Shown here: positions 20,989-31,008 of the stretch, in pieces
How positions within the stretch are numbered: position 1 is the first letter of the stretch
How the letters are laid out: every line of letters begins with the position of its first letter
Assembly: GCA_947596085.1 (NCBI GenBank)
Contig: CANQEW010000004.1
Location: 1 to 64,000, forward strand
Direction: 5' to 3'
Length of the DNA: 64,000 nt
Origin: an uncultured Clostridia bacterium
GTDB lineage: Bacteria; Bacillota; Clostridia; Christensenellales; Aristaeellaceae
The notes under the pieces: model-generated
The model's database searches: none
Seen by the model: the letters and a program-made list of their open reading frames with translations, nothing else
What the model was told of the DNA's origin: nothing
Translations under genes and position numbers: made by a program

Positions 20989-21948
20989 TTACGCCACGGA
21001 GAACACCAGCAGCCCCACGTAGACGACATAGACCGCCAGGAGAATCGCGCCCTGCGCGCGCTTGAGCTTGCCGGTGATCAGCGTGGGCACCACGGCGATC
21101 AGCACCAGCGCCAGGCAGAACGGCATGTCCAGACGGATGTTCTGCGCCAACACCGGCAGCGGCTTGCCGGACACCACCGCGCACAGCGGCAGGATGACGG
21201 TGAGGTCGATGATGTTCGCGCCCACGATGTTGCCGATGGACAGCGAGGACTGCTTCTTGGCGATGGCGGTCAGCGTGGTCACGAGCTCCGGGAGCGACGT
21301 GCCCACGGCGACCAGCGTCGCGCCGATGATGGCGTCCGGGATGCCCAGCAGCTCCGCCAGCGCGGTGCCGTTGTCTACCATCAGTTGCGCGCCCAGCACG
21401 ATGCCCGCCGCGCCCAGCACGAACTTGGCGGCGTTGGTGAGCACGGTCTTGCGATCCTTCGCGGGGCGTTCGCCCTCGGCCTCCTTGCCGAGCTGGCGCC
21501 TGGCGGAGATCAGGTTTTCGCCCATGAACACCAGAAACAGAATCAGCATCACAATCGCGCCGGAGATCTTCAATTCGCCCGAGAGCGAGAACAGGAACAA
21601 AAGCAAAATGCTCGCCGCCAGCATGCACAGCTTGAAGGCGTAGTCCTTCCTGCGGATCACCGCGGGCATGAAGATCAGCGACAGCGCCATGATGAGGCCC
21701 ACGTTGGCCGTGACCGAGCCCACCGCGTTGCCCACGGCGATGCCGATGCTGCCCTCCGACGCGGCCATCAGCGACACCAGCAGTTCCGGCAGCGTCGTGC
21801 AGAAGGAGACGATGGTCGCGCCCACGATGAAGCGCGGAATGCCCGACACTTCGGCAATCCAGCCCGCCGCGTCTACGAAGAAGTCGCCGCCCTTGACGGT
21901 CAGCGCCAGGCCCAGTATAAACAGTAGCACGATGCAGACTGCGTTCAT
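20989..21948 (-). CDS. calcium/sodium (CaCA-type) antiporter
   Basis: Repeated GATIVSFCTTLPELLVSL / GATLVAVGTSLPELVTTL alpha-repeat motifs. Confidence 0.92.
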   Translation of the reverse strand: MNAVCIVLLFILGLALTVKGGDFFVDAAGWIAEVSGIPRFIVGATIVSFCTTLPELLVSLMAASEGSIGIAVGNAVGSVTANVGLIMALSLIFMPAVIRRKDYAFKLCMLAASILLLFLFSLSGELKISGAIVMLILFLVFMGENLISARRQLGKEAEGERPAKDRKTVLTNAAKFVLGAAGIVLGAQLMVDNGTALAELLGIPDAIIGATLVAVGTSLPELVTTLTAIAKKQSSLSIGNIVGANIIDLTVILPLCAVVSGKPLPVLAQNIRLDMPFCLALVLIAVVPTLITGKLKRAQGAILLAVYVVYVGLLVFSVA

Positions 21949-21968
21949 GAAGATCCCTCCGTCGCGAT

Positions 21969-22110
21969 AAAAAATTCACAGCACAGAAGAACTGCGCTGT
22001 GAGTCTCGTCATTTCTCCCGCGAACCGCGGGCCAGACAGACCAGGCCGGAATGGCCGAGATTGTTGGCCTGCCGCACATCTCTGTGCCAACTACTCCCTC
22101 ATAACAGCTC
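21969..22110 (-). ncRNA. candidate yybP-ykoY-type (Mn2+) riboswitch with overlapping terminator
   Basis: Minus strand reads GAGGGAGUAG ... GACGAGACUCACAGCGC; P1 GCUGU..UGAG/CUCACAGC competes with terminator UCACAGCGCAG-UUCU-UCUGUGCUGUGA-AUUUUUU upstream of antiporter. Confidence 0.75.
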
Positions 22111-22142
22111 CGAATATAGCACAGCCTGCCGCGAAAGTCAAA

Positions 22143-22664
22143 TTAAGAATCCATGACAGATTTTTCATAGGCCGCGCGCAGGGGATCGCCCGCGGTTACG
22201 TCGTAGGCGACCGTGCCGCAGTATGTGAAGCCGCGCTTTTCCAGAAGGTGGCGCATGACCGCGTTGCCCCGGTGGGTGTCGGCGCGGACGGAGGCCACGC
22301 CGCGCGAGCGCGCGAGCTCCTCGGCGAACGCCAGCATCGCCGCGCCGAGCCCCCTGCCCCGACAGGCGTCGCTCGCGCAGGAGCGGTGCACGGTGAGGTA
22401 TTCGCCGTTCGCCAGCCACGCGCCGTCGATGCGTTCGTAGACCGGTTCGGGCGAGGGCGCCAACGCCAGGTAGCCCGCGATGGCGCCCTCGTTCTCGAAC
22501 ACGTACCCGATGCCCCGGGCGATGTCTGCTTCAATGACCTCGCGCTCAGGATAGCCGTCCTGCCACTGGTCGATGCCGAGCCTCGCGATGGCCCGGCGCG
22601 CCTGGGCGACCACGTCCATGACTGCGTCCAGGTCGCGCGCCTCGGCGGGGCGATGGGAGATCAT
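22143..22664 (-). CDS. GNAT family N-acetyltransferase
   Basis: Acetyl-CoA motif SDACRGRGLGAAMLAFAEELARSRGV, NAVMRHLLEKRGF. Confidence 0.88.
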   Translation of the reverse strand: MISHRPAEARDLDAVMDVVAQARRAIARLGIDQWQDGYPEREVIEADIARGIGYVFENEGAIAGYLALAPSPEPVYERIDGAWLANGEYLTVHRSCASDACRGRGLGAAMLAFAEELARSRGVASVRADTHRGNAVMRHLLEKRGFTYCGTVAYDVTAGDPLRAAYEKSVMDS

Positions 22665-23815
22665 TCCTGGCACGCCTCCCGGATCATGTTGAACAGCGGC
22701 TCTTCGGGCTTGAGGCCCATGTAGCGCTCGATCACGTAGTTGAGGCCCTTCTCCCGCAGCGCCTGCTGCACCTCGGGCGCGGTGGGATCGCCCGCCGGGG
22801 CGAACTTCAGCGCCGCGGCGATGCCGCGCAGGATGGGCGCGGGATCGACGTCCTCCTCCATGCAGAACAGCGCCGCGCCCACGATGCGGTCGTTGCGGCG
22901 CAGCTTGCGCACCGGGTCCGCGCCCACGCGGGACACGGTGTCCTGCAGCGCGCGGTTCTGGAAGCGGAACAGCAGGTCGATCACGTTGTTCTGCACGTTC
23001 TCGCGCACCTCGTTTCCGAACTTGTGGATCAGCGCGCGGGCGGAGCAGTTCATCGCGGCCTTGACGGATTCGTAGATCCACGGATCGGCGATGGCCTGCC
23101 AGATGTATTCGTAGCCCTTGAGCGCGCCCAGATAGGCGCAGACCGCGTGGCCGCCGTTGTGCAGAAAGAGCTTGCGCTTGATGTAAAATTCAAAGGGGGA
23201 GTAGGGGACGAGGCCTGCGAGCTCGGGAATCTCGCCCTTGAAGGCGTCCTTGTCCACGGGCAGCTCGCAGTAGGGCTCCACGCAGATCAGCAGCGGGTCC
23301 TGCGCGCGCATCTCCGGCGTCAGCGGCGGCACCATGCGGCCGATGGAGGCCTCGATCAGGCCCAGATTCCGATCCGCCCAGGTGCGCTGCGCCTCGTTCA
23401 GGCATTCGTACACCCAGCCGCGCATCAGCACATCGGCCTCGAGCTGGTTTTCGCAGAGGATGATGTCCAGCGGCTTGCCGCTTCCCTCCATGCGGGCAAT
23501 CACGCCCCTGGCGATCACGGGCGCGATCTTCGGCAGGATGTTTACGCCCACGGCGGTGGCCATGATGTCGCAGGAGGCGATCTCCTCGATGGCCTGCGCG
23601 GTGGTGGAGTTGACCGCGCGCACGGGCTTGACCACGGCGTCGACGGTCTCCGCGTTGGAGACGATGCGCACATTGTACTCGCCCCGGCGGTTCATCTCGT
23701 CGATCAGACTCTGCATGATGTCCAGGAATACGACCTCGTAGCCGGAGTCCGCGAATACCTTGCCGATAAAGCCGCGGCCGATGTTGCCGCCGCCGTACAT
23801 GACTGCCTTTTTCAT
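22661..23815 (-). CDS. mtlD: mannitol-1-phosphate 5-dehydrogenase-like
   Basis: MKKAVMYGGGNIGRGFIGKVFADSGYEVVFLDI N-terminus, CENQLEADVLM, HNGGHAVCAYLG. Confidence 0.85.
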   Translation of the reverse strand: MKKAVMYGGGNIGRGFIGKVFADSGYEVVFLDIMQSLIDEMNRRGEYNVRIVSNAETVDAVVKPVRAVNSTTAQAIEEIASCDIMATAVGVNILPKIAPVIARGVIARMEGSGKPLDIILCENQLEADVLMRGWVYECLNEAQRTWADRNLGLIEASIGRMVPPLTPEMRAQDPLLICVEPYCELPVDKDAFKGEIPELAGLVPYSPFEFYIKRKLFLHNGGHAVCAYLGALKGYEYIWQAIADPWIYESVKAAMNCSARALIHKFGNEVRENVQNNVIDLLFRFQNRALQDTVSRVGADPVRKLRRNDRIVGAALFCMEEDVDPAPILRGIAAALKFAPAGDPTAPEVQQALREKGLNYVIERYMGLKPEEPLFNMIREACQE

Positions 23816-23918
23816 CCGAGCATCCCTCTTTCTATCGTGTTGCAAATTCATTATAGCATCGCAAAGTTACGCGCGGAGGAAGGGAATGCTAAAAAGAGCG
23901 CACCGGCAAGACCGCCGC

Positions 23919-24443
23919 TCACAGCGCAAGTCCCGCCAGGATTTCCTCCATCTCCGCCTGCTCCAGACCGCTGAAGCCCGCGACAATCAGGCGCGAGCCG
24001 TCGGAGAGGTAGTAGAGCCGGAAGATCTGCTCTCCGATGGCGCAGGCGAACGCGGCGCAGCGGTTCTCGCCGAGCCGGACCTCCTTCGCGGCCTCCGCGT
24101 CGCCGATCAGCGTCTCTGCGGCCTCCTTCGCGGCGTCCAGACAATCCGTGTCCGATTCGATCTCCGCGAAGACGGCCGCCGCGCCGCGCTCCGCGTCCAT
24201 CGCGGCGAGGATGGTTTTTGCCGAATCCGGGTAGTCGGCCTGCAGCGCGGCCTCGTAGGCCGCGAGCGCGTCGCCCTCCAATATTTCGAAGCCCGATGGC
24301 AGCGAAACGCGCAGGCCGCCGGCCTCGAACTCCACGGCAGCGGGCGCGGACGTCGCCAGCGCGGAGACCAAGCCGCCCTCGGCCCGGGCGGGGAGCGCGG
24401 TCAGCGCCAGCGCGGCCAGCGCGCAGAGAAAACGCCTCTTCAT
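23919..24443 (-). CDS. secreted hypothetical protein
   Basis: Signal peptide MKRRFLCALAALALTALPARAEG and 150-aa acidic mature part. Confidence 0.6.
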   Translation of the reverse strand: MKRRFLCALAALALTALPARAEGGLVSALATSAPAAVEFEAGGLRVSLPSGFEILEGDALAAYEAALQADYPDSAKTILAAMDAERGAAAVFAEIESDTDCLDAAKEAAETLIGDAEAAKEVRLGENRCAAFACAIGEQIFRLYYLSDGSRLIVAGFSGLEQAEMEEILAGLAL

Positions 24444-24564
24444 ACGAAAACGCCTCCTTTTTCTCATGATAGCATATATATGTTAAGTTTTTCAACGGAA
24501 GAAGTTCGGAAAAGATTTAACGCGCCGTCAATGCAATTCATCTCGTTTCGAAACAATGGCGCGC

Positions 24565-24598
24565 TATAATCATTCACTGGTTAATCATTAACTGGTGA
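24565..24598 (+). promoter_or_regulatory. -10 box plus 25-nt imperfect palindromic operator for the MarR operon
   Basis: TATAAT at 24565-24570 followed by TCACTGGTTAATCATTAACTGGTGA (24574-24598, 10 of 12 symmetric pairs). Confidence 0.65.
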
Positions 24599-24618
24599 AC
24601 GGATTGGAGGGGCGGACA

Positions 24619-25077
24619 TTGGAAGATACGCTTCAGCGGGTCAACGAGAAGATGCGGCGCATCGATCGGCGACAGATGTGCATCATCGGCCGTACGGTGG
24701 GAGAGCTTGGCATATCGCCGAGCCAGCACTTCGTGCTGATGCAGCTGAGCCGGTCAGGTCGGGTCGCGTCCCAGGCGAAGATGGCCCAGATGCTGCACGT
24801 GAGCCCGGCGCGGATCACGCTGGCGATGAAGGACTTGGAGTCGGAGGGCTACATTGAGCGCGCCAGTGGCGCGGATACGCGCCGGAACGAAATCTCGCTC
24901 ACGCCGAAAGGCGAGGAGATGGTGCGGGAGAGTTTCGTTCGATTTCAGAGGCTTGACGAGGCGACCTACGCGGGCTTTGAGCCTGCAGAGCTTGCGCAGT
25001 TCGCGGGCTTCTTGGACAGGGTGCTCGAAAATCTGGATCGGATGGGAACACAAATGCGGCGAGGTGAAAACAGGTGA
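24619..25077 (+). CDS. MarR family transcriptional regulator
   Basis: Winged-helix AKMAQMLHVSPARITLAMKDLESEGYIERASGADTRRNEISLTPKGEEM; TTG start at 24619 with GGAGGGG SD (track start 24595 possible). Confidence 0.85.
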   Translation: MEDTLQRVNEKMRRIDRRQMCIIGRTVGELGISPSQHFVLMQLSRSGRVASQAKMAQMLHVSPARITLAMKDLESEGYIERASGADTRRNEISLTPKGEEMVRESFVRFQRLDEATYAGFEPAELAQFAGFLDRVLENLDRMGTQMRRGENR

Positions 25078-26822
25078 AGAGATGGCTTCATTACGTGCGG
25101 CCCTACAAGAAGTATTTCATATTGGGGCCGCTGTGCATGATCGTGGAGGTGCTGGGCGAGATCGTCCTGCCGCGCCTCTATGCCAGCATCATCAACACCG
25201 GTGTGGCCGGGCGCAGCGCGGGGCACATCGTCGCGGTGTGTGCGCTGATGATCGCCACATCGCTGGTGATGATGCTGGGTGGCGTGGGCGGCGCGTACTT
25301 CGGCGCGAAGGCCGCGGTGAATTTCGCGGCGGATTTGCGCCGGGACGTGTTCGCCAAGGTTCAGAAGTTCTCCTTTGAGAACATCGACCGCTTCTCCACC
25401 GGATCGCTGGTCACGCGGATGACCAACGACGTGACGCAGCTGATGAACTTCGTGAACATGCTGCTGCGCATGTTCCTGCGCTCGCCGGGGATGCTGATCG
25501 GCGCGCTGGTGATGACGATACTGATGGACCCGGGCCTGGCGCGGGTGCTGGCGGTGACGCTGCCGCTGCTGCTGATCGTGCAGGCGCTGGTGATTCGCGC
25601 GGCGTATCCCCGGTTCACGCGAATGCAGTCGAAGCTCGACGCGCTGAACACGGACATCCAGGAGAACCTGACCGCCGTGCGCGTGGTGAAGTCCTTCGTG
25701 CGGGAGGACTTCGAGCAGGACAAGTTCGACGCCGCCAACGGGGATTTGAAGAACGCTGGCCTGTCGGCCATGCGCATCATGGTTTCGATGATGCCGCTGA
25801 TGATGCTGATCATGAACCTGACCAGCGTGGCCGTGGTGTGGCTGGGCGGCAATGAGGTGATCGCGGGCGGCATGCAGGTGGGCGACCTGAGTGCGTTCAT
25901 CACTTACATCACACAAATACTGATGTCGCTGATGATGGTGTCGATGCTGTTCATGGTGTCGTCGCGCTCGATGGCCTCGGCCCGGCGCATCTCGGAGGTG
26001 CTCGACGAGAGGATCGACCTGACCGACGAGGCCTCCGCCCAGCCCGAACGGCGCGTGGAGCGCGGTGCGGTGGAGTTCCGCCACGTGTCCTTCCGCTACT
26101 ACAAGAACAGCCCCGACCGCGTGCTGGACGACGTGAGCTTCACCGTGGGCGCGGGAGAGACGCTGGGCATCATCGGCTCCACCGGCTCCGGCAAGAGCAC
26201 GCTGGTATCCATGATTCCGCGCCTGTACGACGTGGACGAGGGCGAGGTGCTGGTGGACGGCGTGAACGTGAAGGATTACAGCCTGACCCATCTGCGCGCG
26301 GGTGTGGGTATGGTGCTGCAGAAGAACGTGCTGTTCTCGGGCACCATCGAGGAGAATTTGCGCTGGGGCGGCGAGGACGCGAGCATGGACGAGATTGTGC
26401 ACATGTCGGAGCTTGCCCAGGCAGACAGCTTTGTGCGCGGCTTCGAGAAGGCGTACAGCAGCGACATCGAACAGGGCGGCGCGAACGTGTCCGGCGGCCA
26501 GAAGCAGCGGCTGTGTATCGCCCGCGCGCTGCTCAAGAAGCCGAAGATTCTGATTCTCGACGACTCCACCAGCGCCGTGGATACCGCCACCGAGGCGCGC
26601 ATCCGGCACGCGCTCAACACCGAACTGAAGGGCGCGACGAAGATCATCATCGCCCAGCGCATCACTTCAGTGATGAACGCGGACCGCATACTGGTGCTCG
26701 ACGAGGGCCGGATCACCGGCATCGGCACCCACGCGGAGCTGCTCGCGAGCAATCAGGAGTACCGCGAGATCTACGAGTCCCAGACCTCCGGGGCGCTGGG
26801 CGAGGCAAAGGAGGGAGCGTAA
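25074..26822 (+). CDS. ABC transporter ATP-binding/permease (multidrug exporter type)
   Basis: TM domain plus GSTGSGKST Walker A, VSGGQKQR signature, LILDDSTSAVDT Walker B. Confidence 0.94.
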   Translation: MKRWLHYVRPYKKYFILGPLCMIVEVLGEIVLPRLYASIINTGVAGRSAGHIVAVCALMIATSLVMMLGGVGGAYFGAKAAVNFAADLRRDVFAKVQKFSFENIDRFSTGSLVTRMTNDVTQLMNFVNMLLRMFLRSPGMLIGALVMTILMDPGLARVLAVTLPLLLIVQALVIRAAYPRFTRMQSKLDALNTDIQENLTAVRVVKSFVREDFEQDKFDAANGDLKNAGLSAMRIMVSMMPLMMLIMNLTSVAVVWLGGNEVIAGGMQVGDLSAFITYITQILMSLMMVSMLFMVSSRSMASARRISEVLDERIDLTDEASAQPERRVERGAVEFRHVSFRYYKNSPDRVLDDVSFTVGAGETLGIIGSTGSGKSTLVSMIPRLYDVDEGEVLVDGVNVKDYSLTHLRAGVGMVLQKNVLFSGTIEENLRWGGEDASMDEIVHMSELAQADSFVRGFEKAYSSDIEQGGANVSGGQKQRLCIARALLKKPKILILDDSTSAVDTATEARIRHALNTELKGATKIIIAQRITSVMNADRILVLDEGRITGIGTHAELLASNQEYREIYESQTSGALGEAKEGA

Positions 26823-28706
26823 ATGGCCGGAAGGACGCTGGAAAACCTGCGGGCGCGCTACAACACCGCCGCGCGGGACAATCCCTTCGGAAACCGTGGT
26901 CCCGGCGGACGCGGGCCCGGCGGCAGGCCCGGGCGCGGCTCCCAGGCCACGGGCAGGCCGAAGGACGCGAGGGCCACGATCGCGCGCGTATTTTCCTATT
27001 TAAAACAGTACTGGCTGCGGCTGGCGGTGGTGCTCGTGTGCCTGTTCTTGAGCACGGCCGCGACGATGGCGGGCGGCTATCTGCTCCGCCCGATATTGAA
27101 CCACATCGCGGATTTCAGCCTGAGCGCGGCGGAGCGGGGCGCGTACCTGCTGCGGATGCTGATCGTGCTGGCGACCGCCTACATGGTGGCGGTGGCGGCG
27201 TCGTTCTTGCAGTACCGGCTGATGGTGGAGGTGTCCCAGAGCGCGGTGGAGCGCATCCGCCGCGACCTGTTCGCCAGGCTGCAGCGGCTGCCGCTCAAGT
27301 TCTTTGACGGCCGCAGCAACGGCGAGATCATGAGCCGCTTCACCAACGACGTGGACAACATCGGCCTCATGCTGGACAACTCCGTGGTGGCGATGATCTC
27401 CGGCGCGGTGACGCTGGTGGGCACGCTGGTGATGATGATCATCACCAACTTCTGGCTGACGCTGATTACGGTGGTGTTCATACCGCTGTTCATGCGCCTC
27501 AGCGTGGGCATCATGTCCCGAAGCCGCCGCTACTTCAAGGCGCAGCAGGCGGCGCTGGGCGCGGTGAACGGCTACATCGAAGAGACCGTGGCGGGCCAGA
27601 AGGTGGTCAAGGTGTTCGGCCGGGAGGAGATCTGCGAGGACGAATTCGGCCGGCTCAACGACGACCTGCGCGAGAAGCAGATCGGCGCGCTGTTCTTCGG
27701 CGGCATTATGGGCCCGATCATGGGCAACACCTCGAAGGTGAGCTACTCGCTGACGGCGGGCATCGGCGGCCTGCTGTGCCTGTTCGGGGGCTTCGACGTG
27801 GGCGGTCTGGCGATCTTCGTCAACTACGCCAGCCAGTTCGCCCGCCCCATCAACGAGCTCTCTCAGCAGGTGAACACGGTGCTCTCGGCGCTGGCGGGCG
27901 CGGAGCGCGTGTTCCAGATCATGGACGAGCCGCCCGAGGCGCCGGACGCTCCGGACGCGGTCGCGCCGGTCATCCGGGGCGACGTGGCGCTGGAGGATGT
28001 GAGCTTCGGCTACGAGCCGGGCAAGACCATCCTCAAGCACATCTCCCTCTACGCGCATCCGGGCCAGAAGATCGCCTTCGTGGGCTCCACCGGCGCGGGC
28101 AAGACCACGGTCACGAACCTGTTGAACCGCTTCTACGACATCGAATCCGGCCGCATCACCGTCGACGGCGTGGAGATTCACAACATCCGGCGCGACGTGC
28201 TGCGGCAAAACATCGCCATGGTCTTGCAGGACACGCACCTGTTCACCGGAACGATCATGGAGAACATCCGCTACGGCCGTCTCGACGCCACGGATGAGGA
28301 GGTCATACAGGCCGCCAAGACCGCCAGCGCGCACGGCTTCATCATGCGCCTGTCCGATGGCTACCAGACGCGCATCGACGGCGACGGCGCAAATCTCTCT
28401 CAGGGCCAGCGGCAGCTGTTGAACATCGCTCGGGCGGCCTTGAGCAAGGCGCCGATCCTGGTGCTGGACGAGGCGACCAGCTCCGTGGACACGCGCACCG
28501 AGCGCATGATCGAGCGCGGCATGGATCACCTGATGGCCGACCGCACCACCTTTGTGATCGCGCATCGACTCTCCACCGTGCGAAACGCCAACGCCATCAT
28601 GGTGCTGGAGAACGGCGAGATCATCGAGCGCGGCGATCACGACGACCTGCTGCGCCAGAAGGGCCGCTACTACGAACTGTATACGGGCAAGAAGGAATTG
28701 AGCTGA
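26823..28706 (+). CDS. ABC transporter ATP-binding/permease, partner of preceding gene
   Basis: GSTGAGKTT, LSQGQRQLLNIARA, VLDEATSSVDT; 1-bp spacing from upstream ABC. Confidence 0.94.
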   Translation: MAGRTLENLRARYNTAARDNPFGNRGPGGRGPGGRPGRGSQATGRPKDARATIARVFSYLKQYWLRLAVVLVCLFLSTAATMAGGYLLRPILNHIADFSLSAAERGAYLLRMLIVLATAYMVAVAASFLQYRLMVEVSQSAVERIRRDLFARLQRLPLKFFDGRSNGEIMSRFTNDVDNIGLMLDNSVVAMISGAVTLVGTLVMMIITNFWLTLITVVFIPLFMRLSVGIMSRSRRYFKAQQAALGAVNGYIEETVAGQKVVKVFGREEICEDEFGRLNDDLREKQIGALFFGGIMGPIMGNTSKVSYSLTAGIGGLLCLFGGFDVGGLAIFVNYASQFARPINELSQQVNTVLSALAGAERVFQIMDEPPEAPDAPDAVAPVIRGDVALEDVSFGYEPGKTILKHISLYAHPGQKIAFVGSTGAGKTTVTNLLNRFYDIESGRITVDGVEIHNIRRDVLRQNIAMVLQDTHLFTGTIMENIRYGRLDATDEEVIQAAKTASAHGFIMRLSDGYQTRIDGDGANLSQGQRQLLNIARAALSKAPILVLDEATSSVDTRTERMIERGMDHLMADRTTFVIAHRLSTVRNANAIMVLENGEIIERGDHDDLLRQKGRYYELYTGKKELS

Positions 28707-28720
28707 AACCGGCGACAGAG

Positions 28721-28752
28721 CGCCCCGGCGGTGATCCGCCGGGGCGAATTTT
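28721..28752 (+). terminator. Rho-independent-like terminator
   Basis: 11-bp perfect stem cgccccggcgg-tgat-ccgccggggcg then aatttta. Confidence 0.75.
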
Positions 28753-28832
28753 ATCGGTATATTATTGCGATGGGGTCGGGTGCGGACGGCATCCGAGGAT
28801 GGGAACGGTGAAGAGTGCTTTAATTTTGCGCC

Positions 28833-29885
28833 TTACAGCCGCGCCGCTTCGCCCACGTCCACGATGTGAAACGCCGCCGCGCGGCCCAGCCGGTTCATTA
28901 CAGCCAGCCCGATGCCCTCGGCGTCCACGGCCTCGGAGAAGATGCGCTTCGCGCCGAGCGCGTCGGCCTCGCGCAGCATGGCGAAGATCCGCTGCGCCGC
29001 CTGCGCCGCGCCGGTTCCCAGCGAGCGAACGCGGCGCGCGCCGTAGCGGGGGAGATTTTCCTCCAGCGCCAGGATCAGCGGCTCGCTATCTTCCGCCTCG
29101 GCGCGGTCATAGGCCGCGCGGATCGCGCGCGCCACGGCCTCCGAATCGCCGCGGAAGATCGTGAGCTCGCCCTCGGGGGCGTAGTGGCGGTACTTCATGC
29201 CCGGCGAGCGCGGGCGCTCGTTCTCACCCAGGGGGCGCAGCACCGCGTCGTCCACCTCGCACGCGCCGCAGATCTCCGCCACTCGCTCCGGGGATACCCC
29301 GCCGGGGCGCAGCACGCGCGGCACCGGGCCCGTCACGTCCAGCACGGTGGATTCCACGCCCACGCCACAGGGGCCGCCGTCCAAAATCAGCGGAATGCGG
29401 CCGCTCATATCCTCAAACATGTGCTGCGCGGATGTGGGACTGGGCCGCCCCGAGCGATTGCCACTGGGCGCGGCGATGGGCCGCCCCGAGCGCTCGATCA
29501 GCTCCCGGGCCACCGGATGGGCGGGCATGCGTACGGCGACGGTGTCCAGCCCGCCGGTGGTGCGCAGCGGCACCAAATCCGATTTCGGAAAGATCAGCGT
29601 CAGCGGCCCCGGCCAGCAGGTTTCCATTAGCCTGCATGCTTGGGGGGAGGGCTCCGCCGAGATCAGCGGTGCGAGCCGCTCGATCCGCGCGATGTGCACG
29701 ATCAGCGGGTTGTCGCCGGGGCGGCCCTTCGCCTCGAAGACGGCGCGCACGGCATCCGGGTTCAGCGCGTCCGCGCCGAGCCCGTATACCGTCTCCGTGG
29801 GGATGCCGACCAGTTCGCCGGCGCGAATGCGCGCGGCGGCCTCGTCGAGCGCCGCCGCGTCGGGCTTCAATATGCGGGTATTCAA
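28833..29885 (-). CDS. L-threonylcarbamoyladenylate synthase (Sua5/YwlC)
   Basis: GIPTETVYGLGADALNPDAVRAVFEAKGRPGDNPLIVHI, SGNRSGRPSPT, PGMKYRHYAP Sua5 linker. Confidence 0.94.
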   Translation of the reverse strand: MNTRILKPDAAALDEAAARIRAGELVGIPTETVYGLGADALNPDAVRAVFEAKGRPGDNPLIVHIARIERLAPLISAEPSPQACRLMETCWPGPLTLIFPKSDLVPLRTTGGLDTVAVRMPAHPVARELIERSGRPIAAPSGNRSGRPSPTSAQHMFEDMSGRIPLILDGGPCGVGVESTVLDVTGPVPRVLRPGGVSPERVAEICGACEVDDAVLRPLGENERPRSPGMKYRHYAPEGELTIFRGDSEAVARAIRAAYDRAEAEDSEPLILALEENLPRYGARRVRSLGTGAAQAAQRIFAMLREADALGAKRIFSEAVDAEGIGLAVMNRLGRAAAFHIVDVGEAARL

Positions 29886-29922
29886 ATGGAATCTCCTCGC
29901 AGTGTAAATGGTGCGGTCGCGG

Positions 29923-31008
29923 TCAATCCTGATTCGCCAGCAGCGCCGTCTGCTCCGCCAGCGTCAGCGCGTCGATGATCTCGTCCAGATCGCCGTTGAT
30001 GACGGAGTCGATCTTGTACAGCGTCAGTCCGATGCGGTGATCGGTCACGCGGCCCTGGGGGAAGTTGTAGGTGCGGATGCGCTCCGAGCGGTCGCCCGTG
30101 CCCACCTGTCCCTTGCGACGGTCGGCGTATTCGCTCTGCTGCCGCTGGCGTTCCATGTCGTAGAGCCGGGACTTCAATACGCGCATGGCCTGCTCCCGGT
30201 TCTGAATCTGGCTGCGCTGGTCCTGGCTGGTGACCACCAGGCCCGTGGGAATGTGGGTGATGCGCACGGCCGAGTCGGTGCGGTTGACGTGCTGGCCGCC
30301 CGCGCCGGAGGCGCGGTAGGTGTCGATGCGCAGGTCGTTCGGGTTGATCTCGACCTCCACGTCCTCGGCCTCGGGCAGCACGGCCACCGTCGCGGTGGAG
30401 GTGTGGATGCGCCCGGAGGATTCGGTCACCGGCACGCGCTGCACCCGATGCACGCCGGATTCATACTTGAGCTTCTGGAAGACGTTCTTGCCCTGAATCA
30501 GCGCCACGCTCTCCTTCACGCCGCCCAGCTCCGTGGAGCCGTCCTCGATGAGCTGGAAGCTCCAGCCCTGCGACGCCGCGTAGTGGGCGTACATGCGCAA
30601 TAGCTCCGCCGCGAACAGCCCTGCCTCGTCGCCGCCCGCACCCGCGCGCACCTCGAGCACGGCGTTTTTGTAGTCATCCGGGTCCTTCGGCAGCAGCGCG
30701 ATGCGCGCCTCCCGCGCCGCCTGTTCGAGCTTGGGTTCGAGCTCGGAGAGCTCCTCCCGGGCCATGTCGCGCATCTCGGGGTCGTCCAGAAGCTCCCGCG
30801 CCGCGTCGATCTCCTCCCGCAGCCGGCGGAAGTTCACCGCGATTTCGTTCAGCTCGCCCAGCTCCGCGTGCTCGCGCATGAGCCGTGTGAACAGCGCGCT
30901 GTCCGAGATGACCTCGGGCAGCGTGATTCGAATGGACAGCTCCTCGTAGCGCCCCTCGACGCTCTCCAGCTGCCGGGCGATGCGCTCCTGTTCGTTGAAA
31001 TCGGCCAT
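29923..31008 (-). CDS. prfA: peptide chain release factor 1
   Basis: [24 protein letters not shown] motif [43 protein letters not shown]. Confidence 0.96.
   Translation of the reverse strand: MADFNEQERIARQLESVEGRYEELSIRITLPEVISDSALFTRLMREHAELGELNEIAVNFRRLREEIDAARELLDDPEMRDMAREELSELEPKLEQAAREARIALLPKDPDDYKNAVLEVRAGAGGDEAGLFAAELLRMYAHYAASQGWSFQLIEDGSTELGGVKESVALIQGKNVFQKLKYESGVHRVQRVPVTESSGRIHTSTATVAVLPEAEDVEVEINPNDLRIDTYRASGAGGQHVNRTDSAVRITHIPTGLVVTSQDQRSQIQNREQAMRVLKSRLYDMERQRQQSEYADRRKGQVGTGDRSERIRTYNFPQGRVTDHRIGLTLYKIDSVINGDLDEIIDALTLAEQTALLANQD

Noticed and set aside
29923-31008. Possible programmed frameshift in a release factor
   Set aside because: This is RF1 (prfA) with a continuous frame; programmed frameshifting is characteristic of prfB, not prfA
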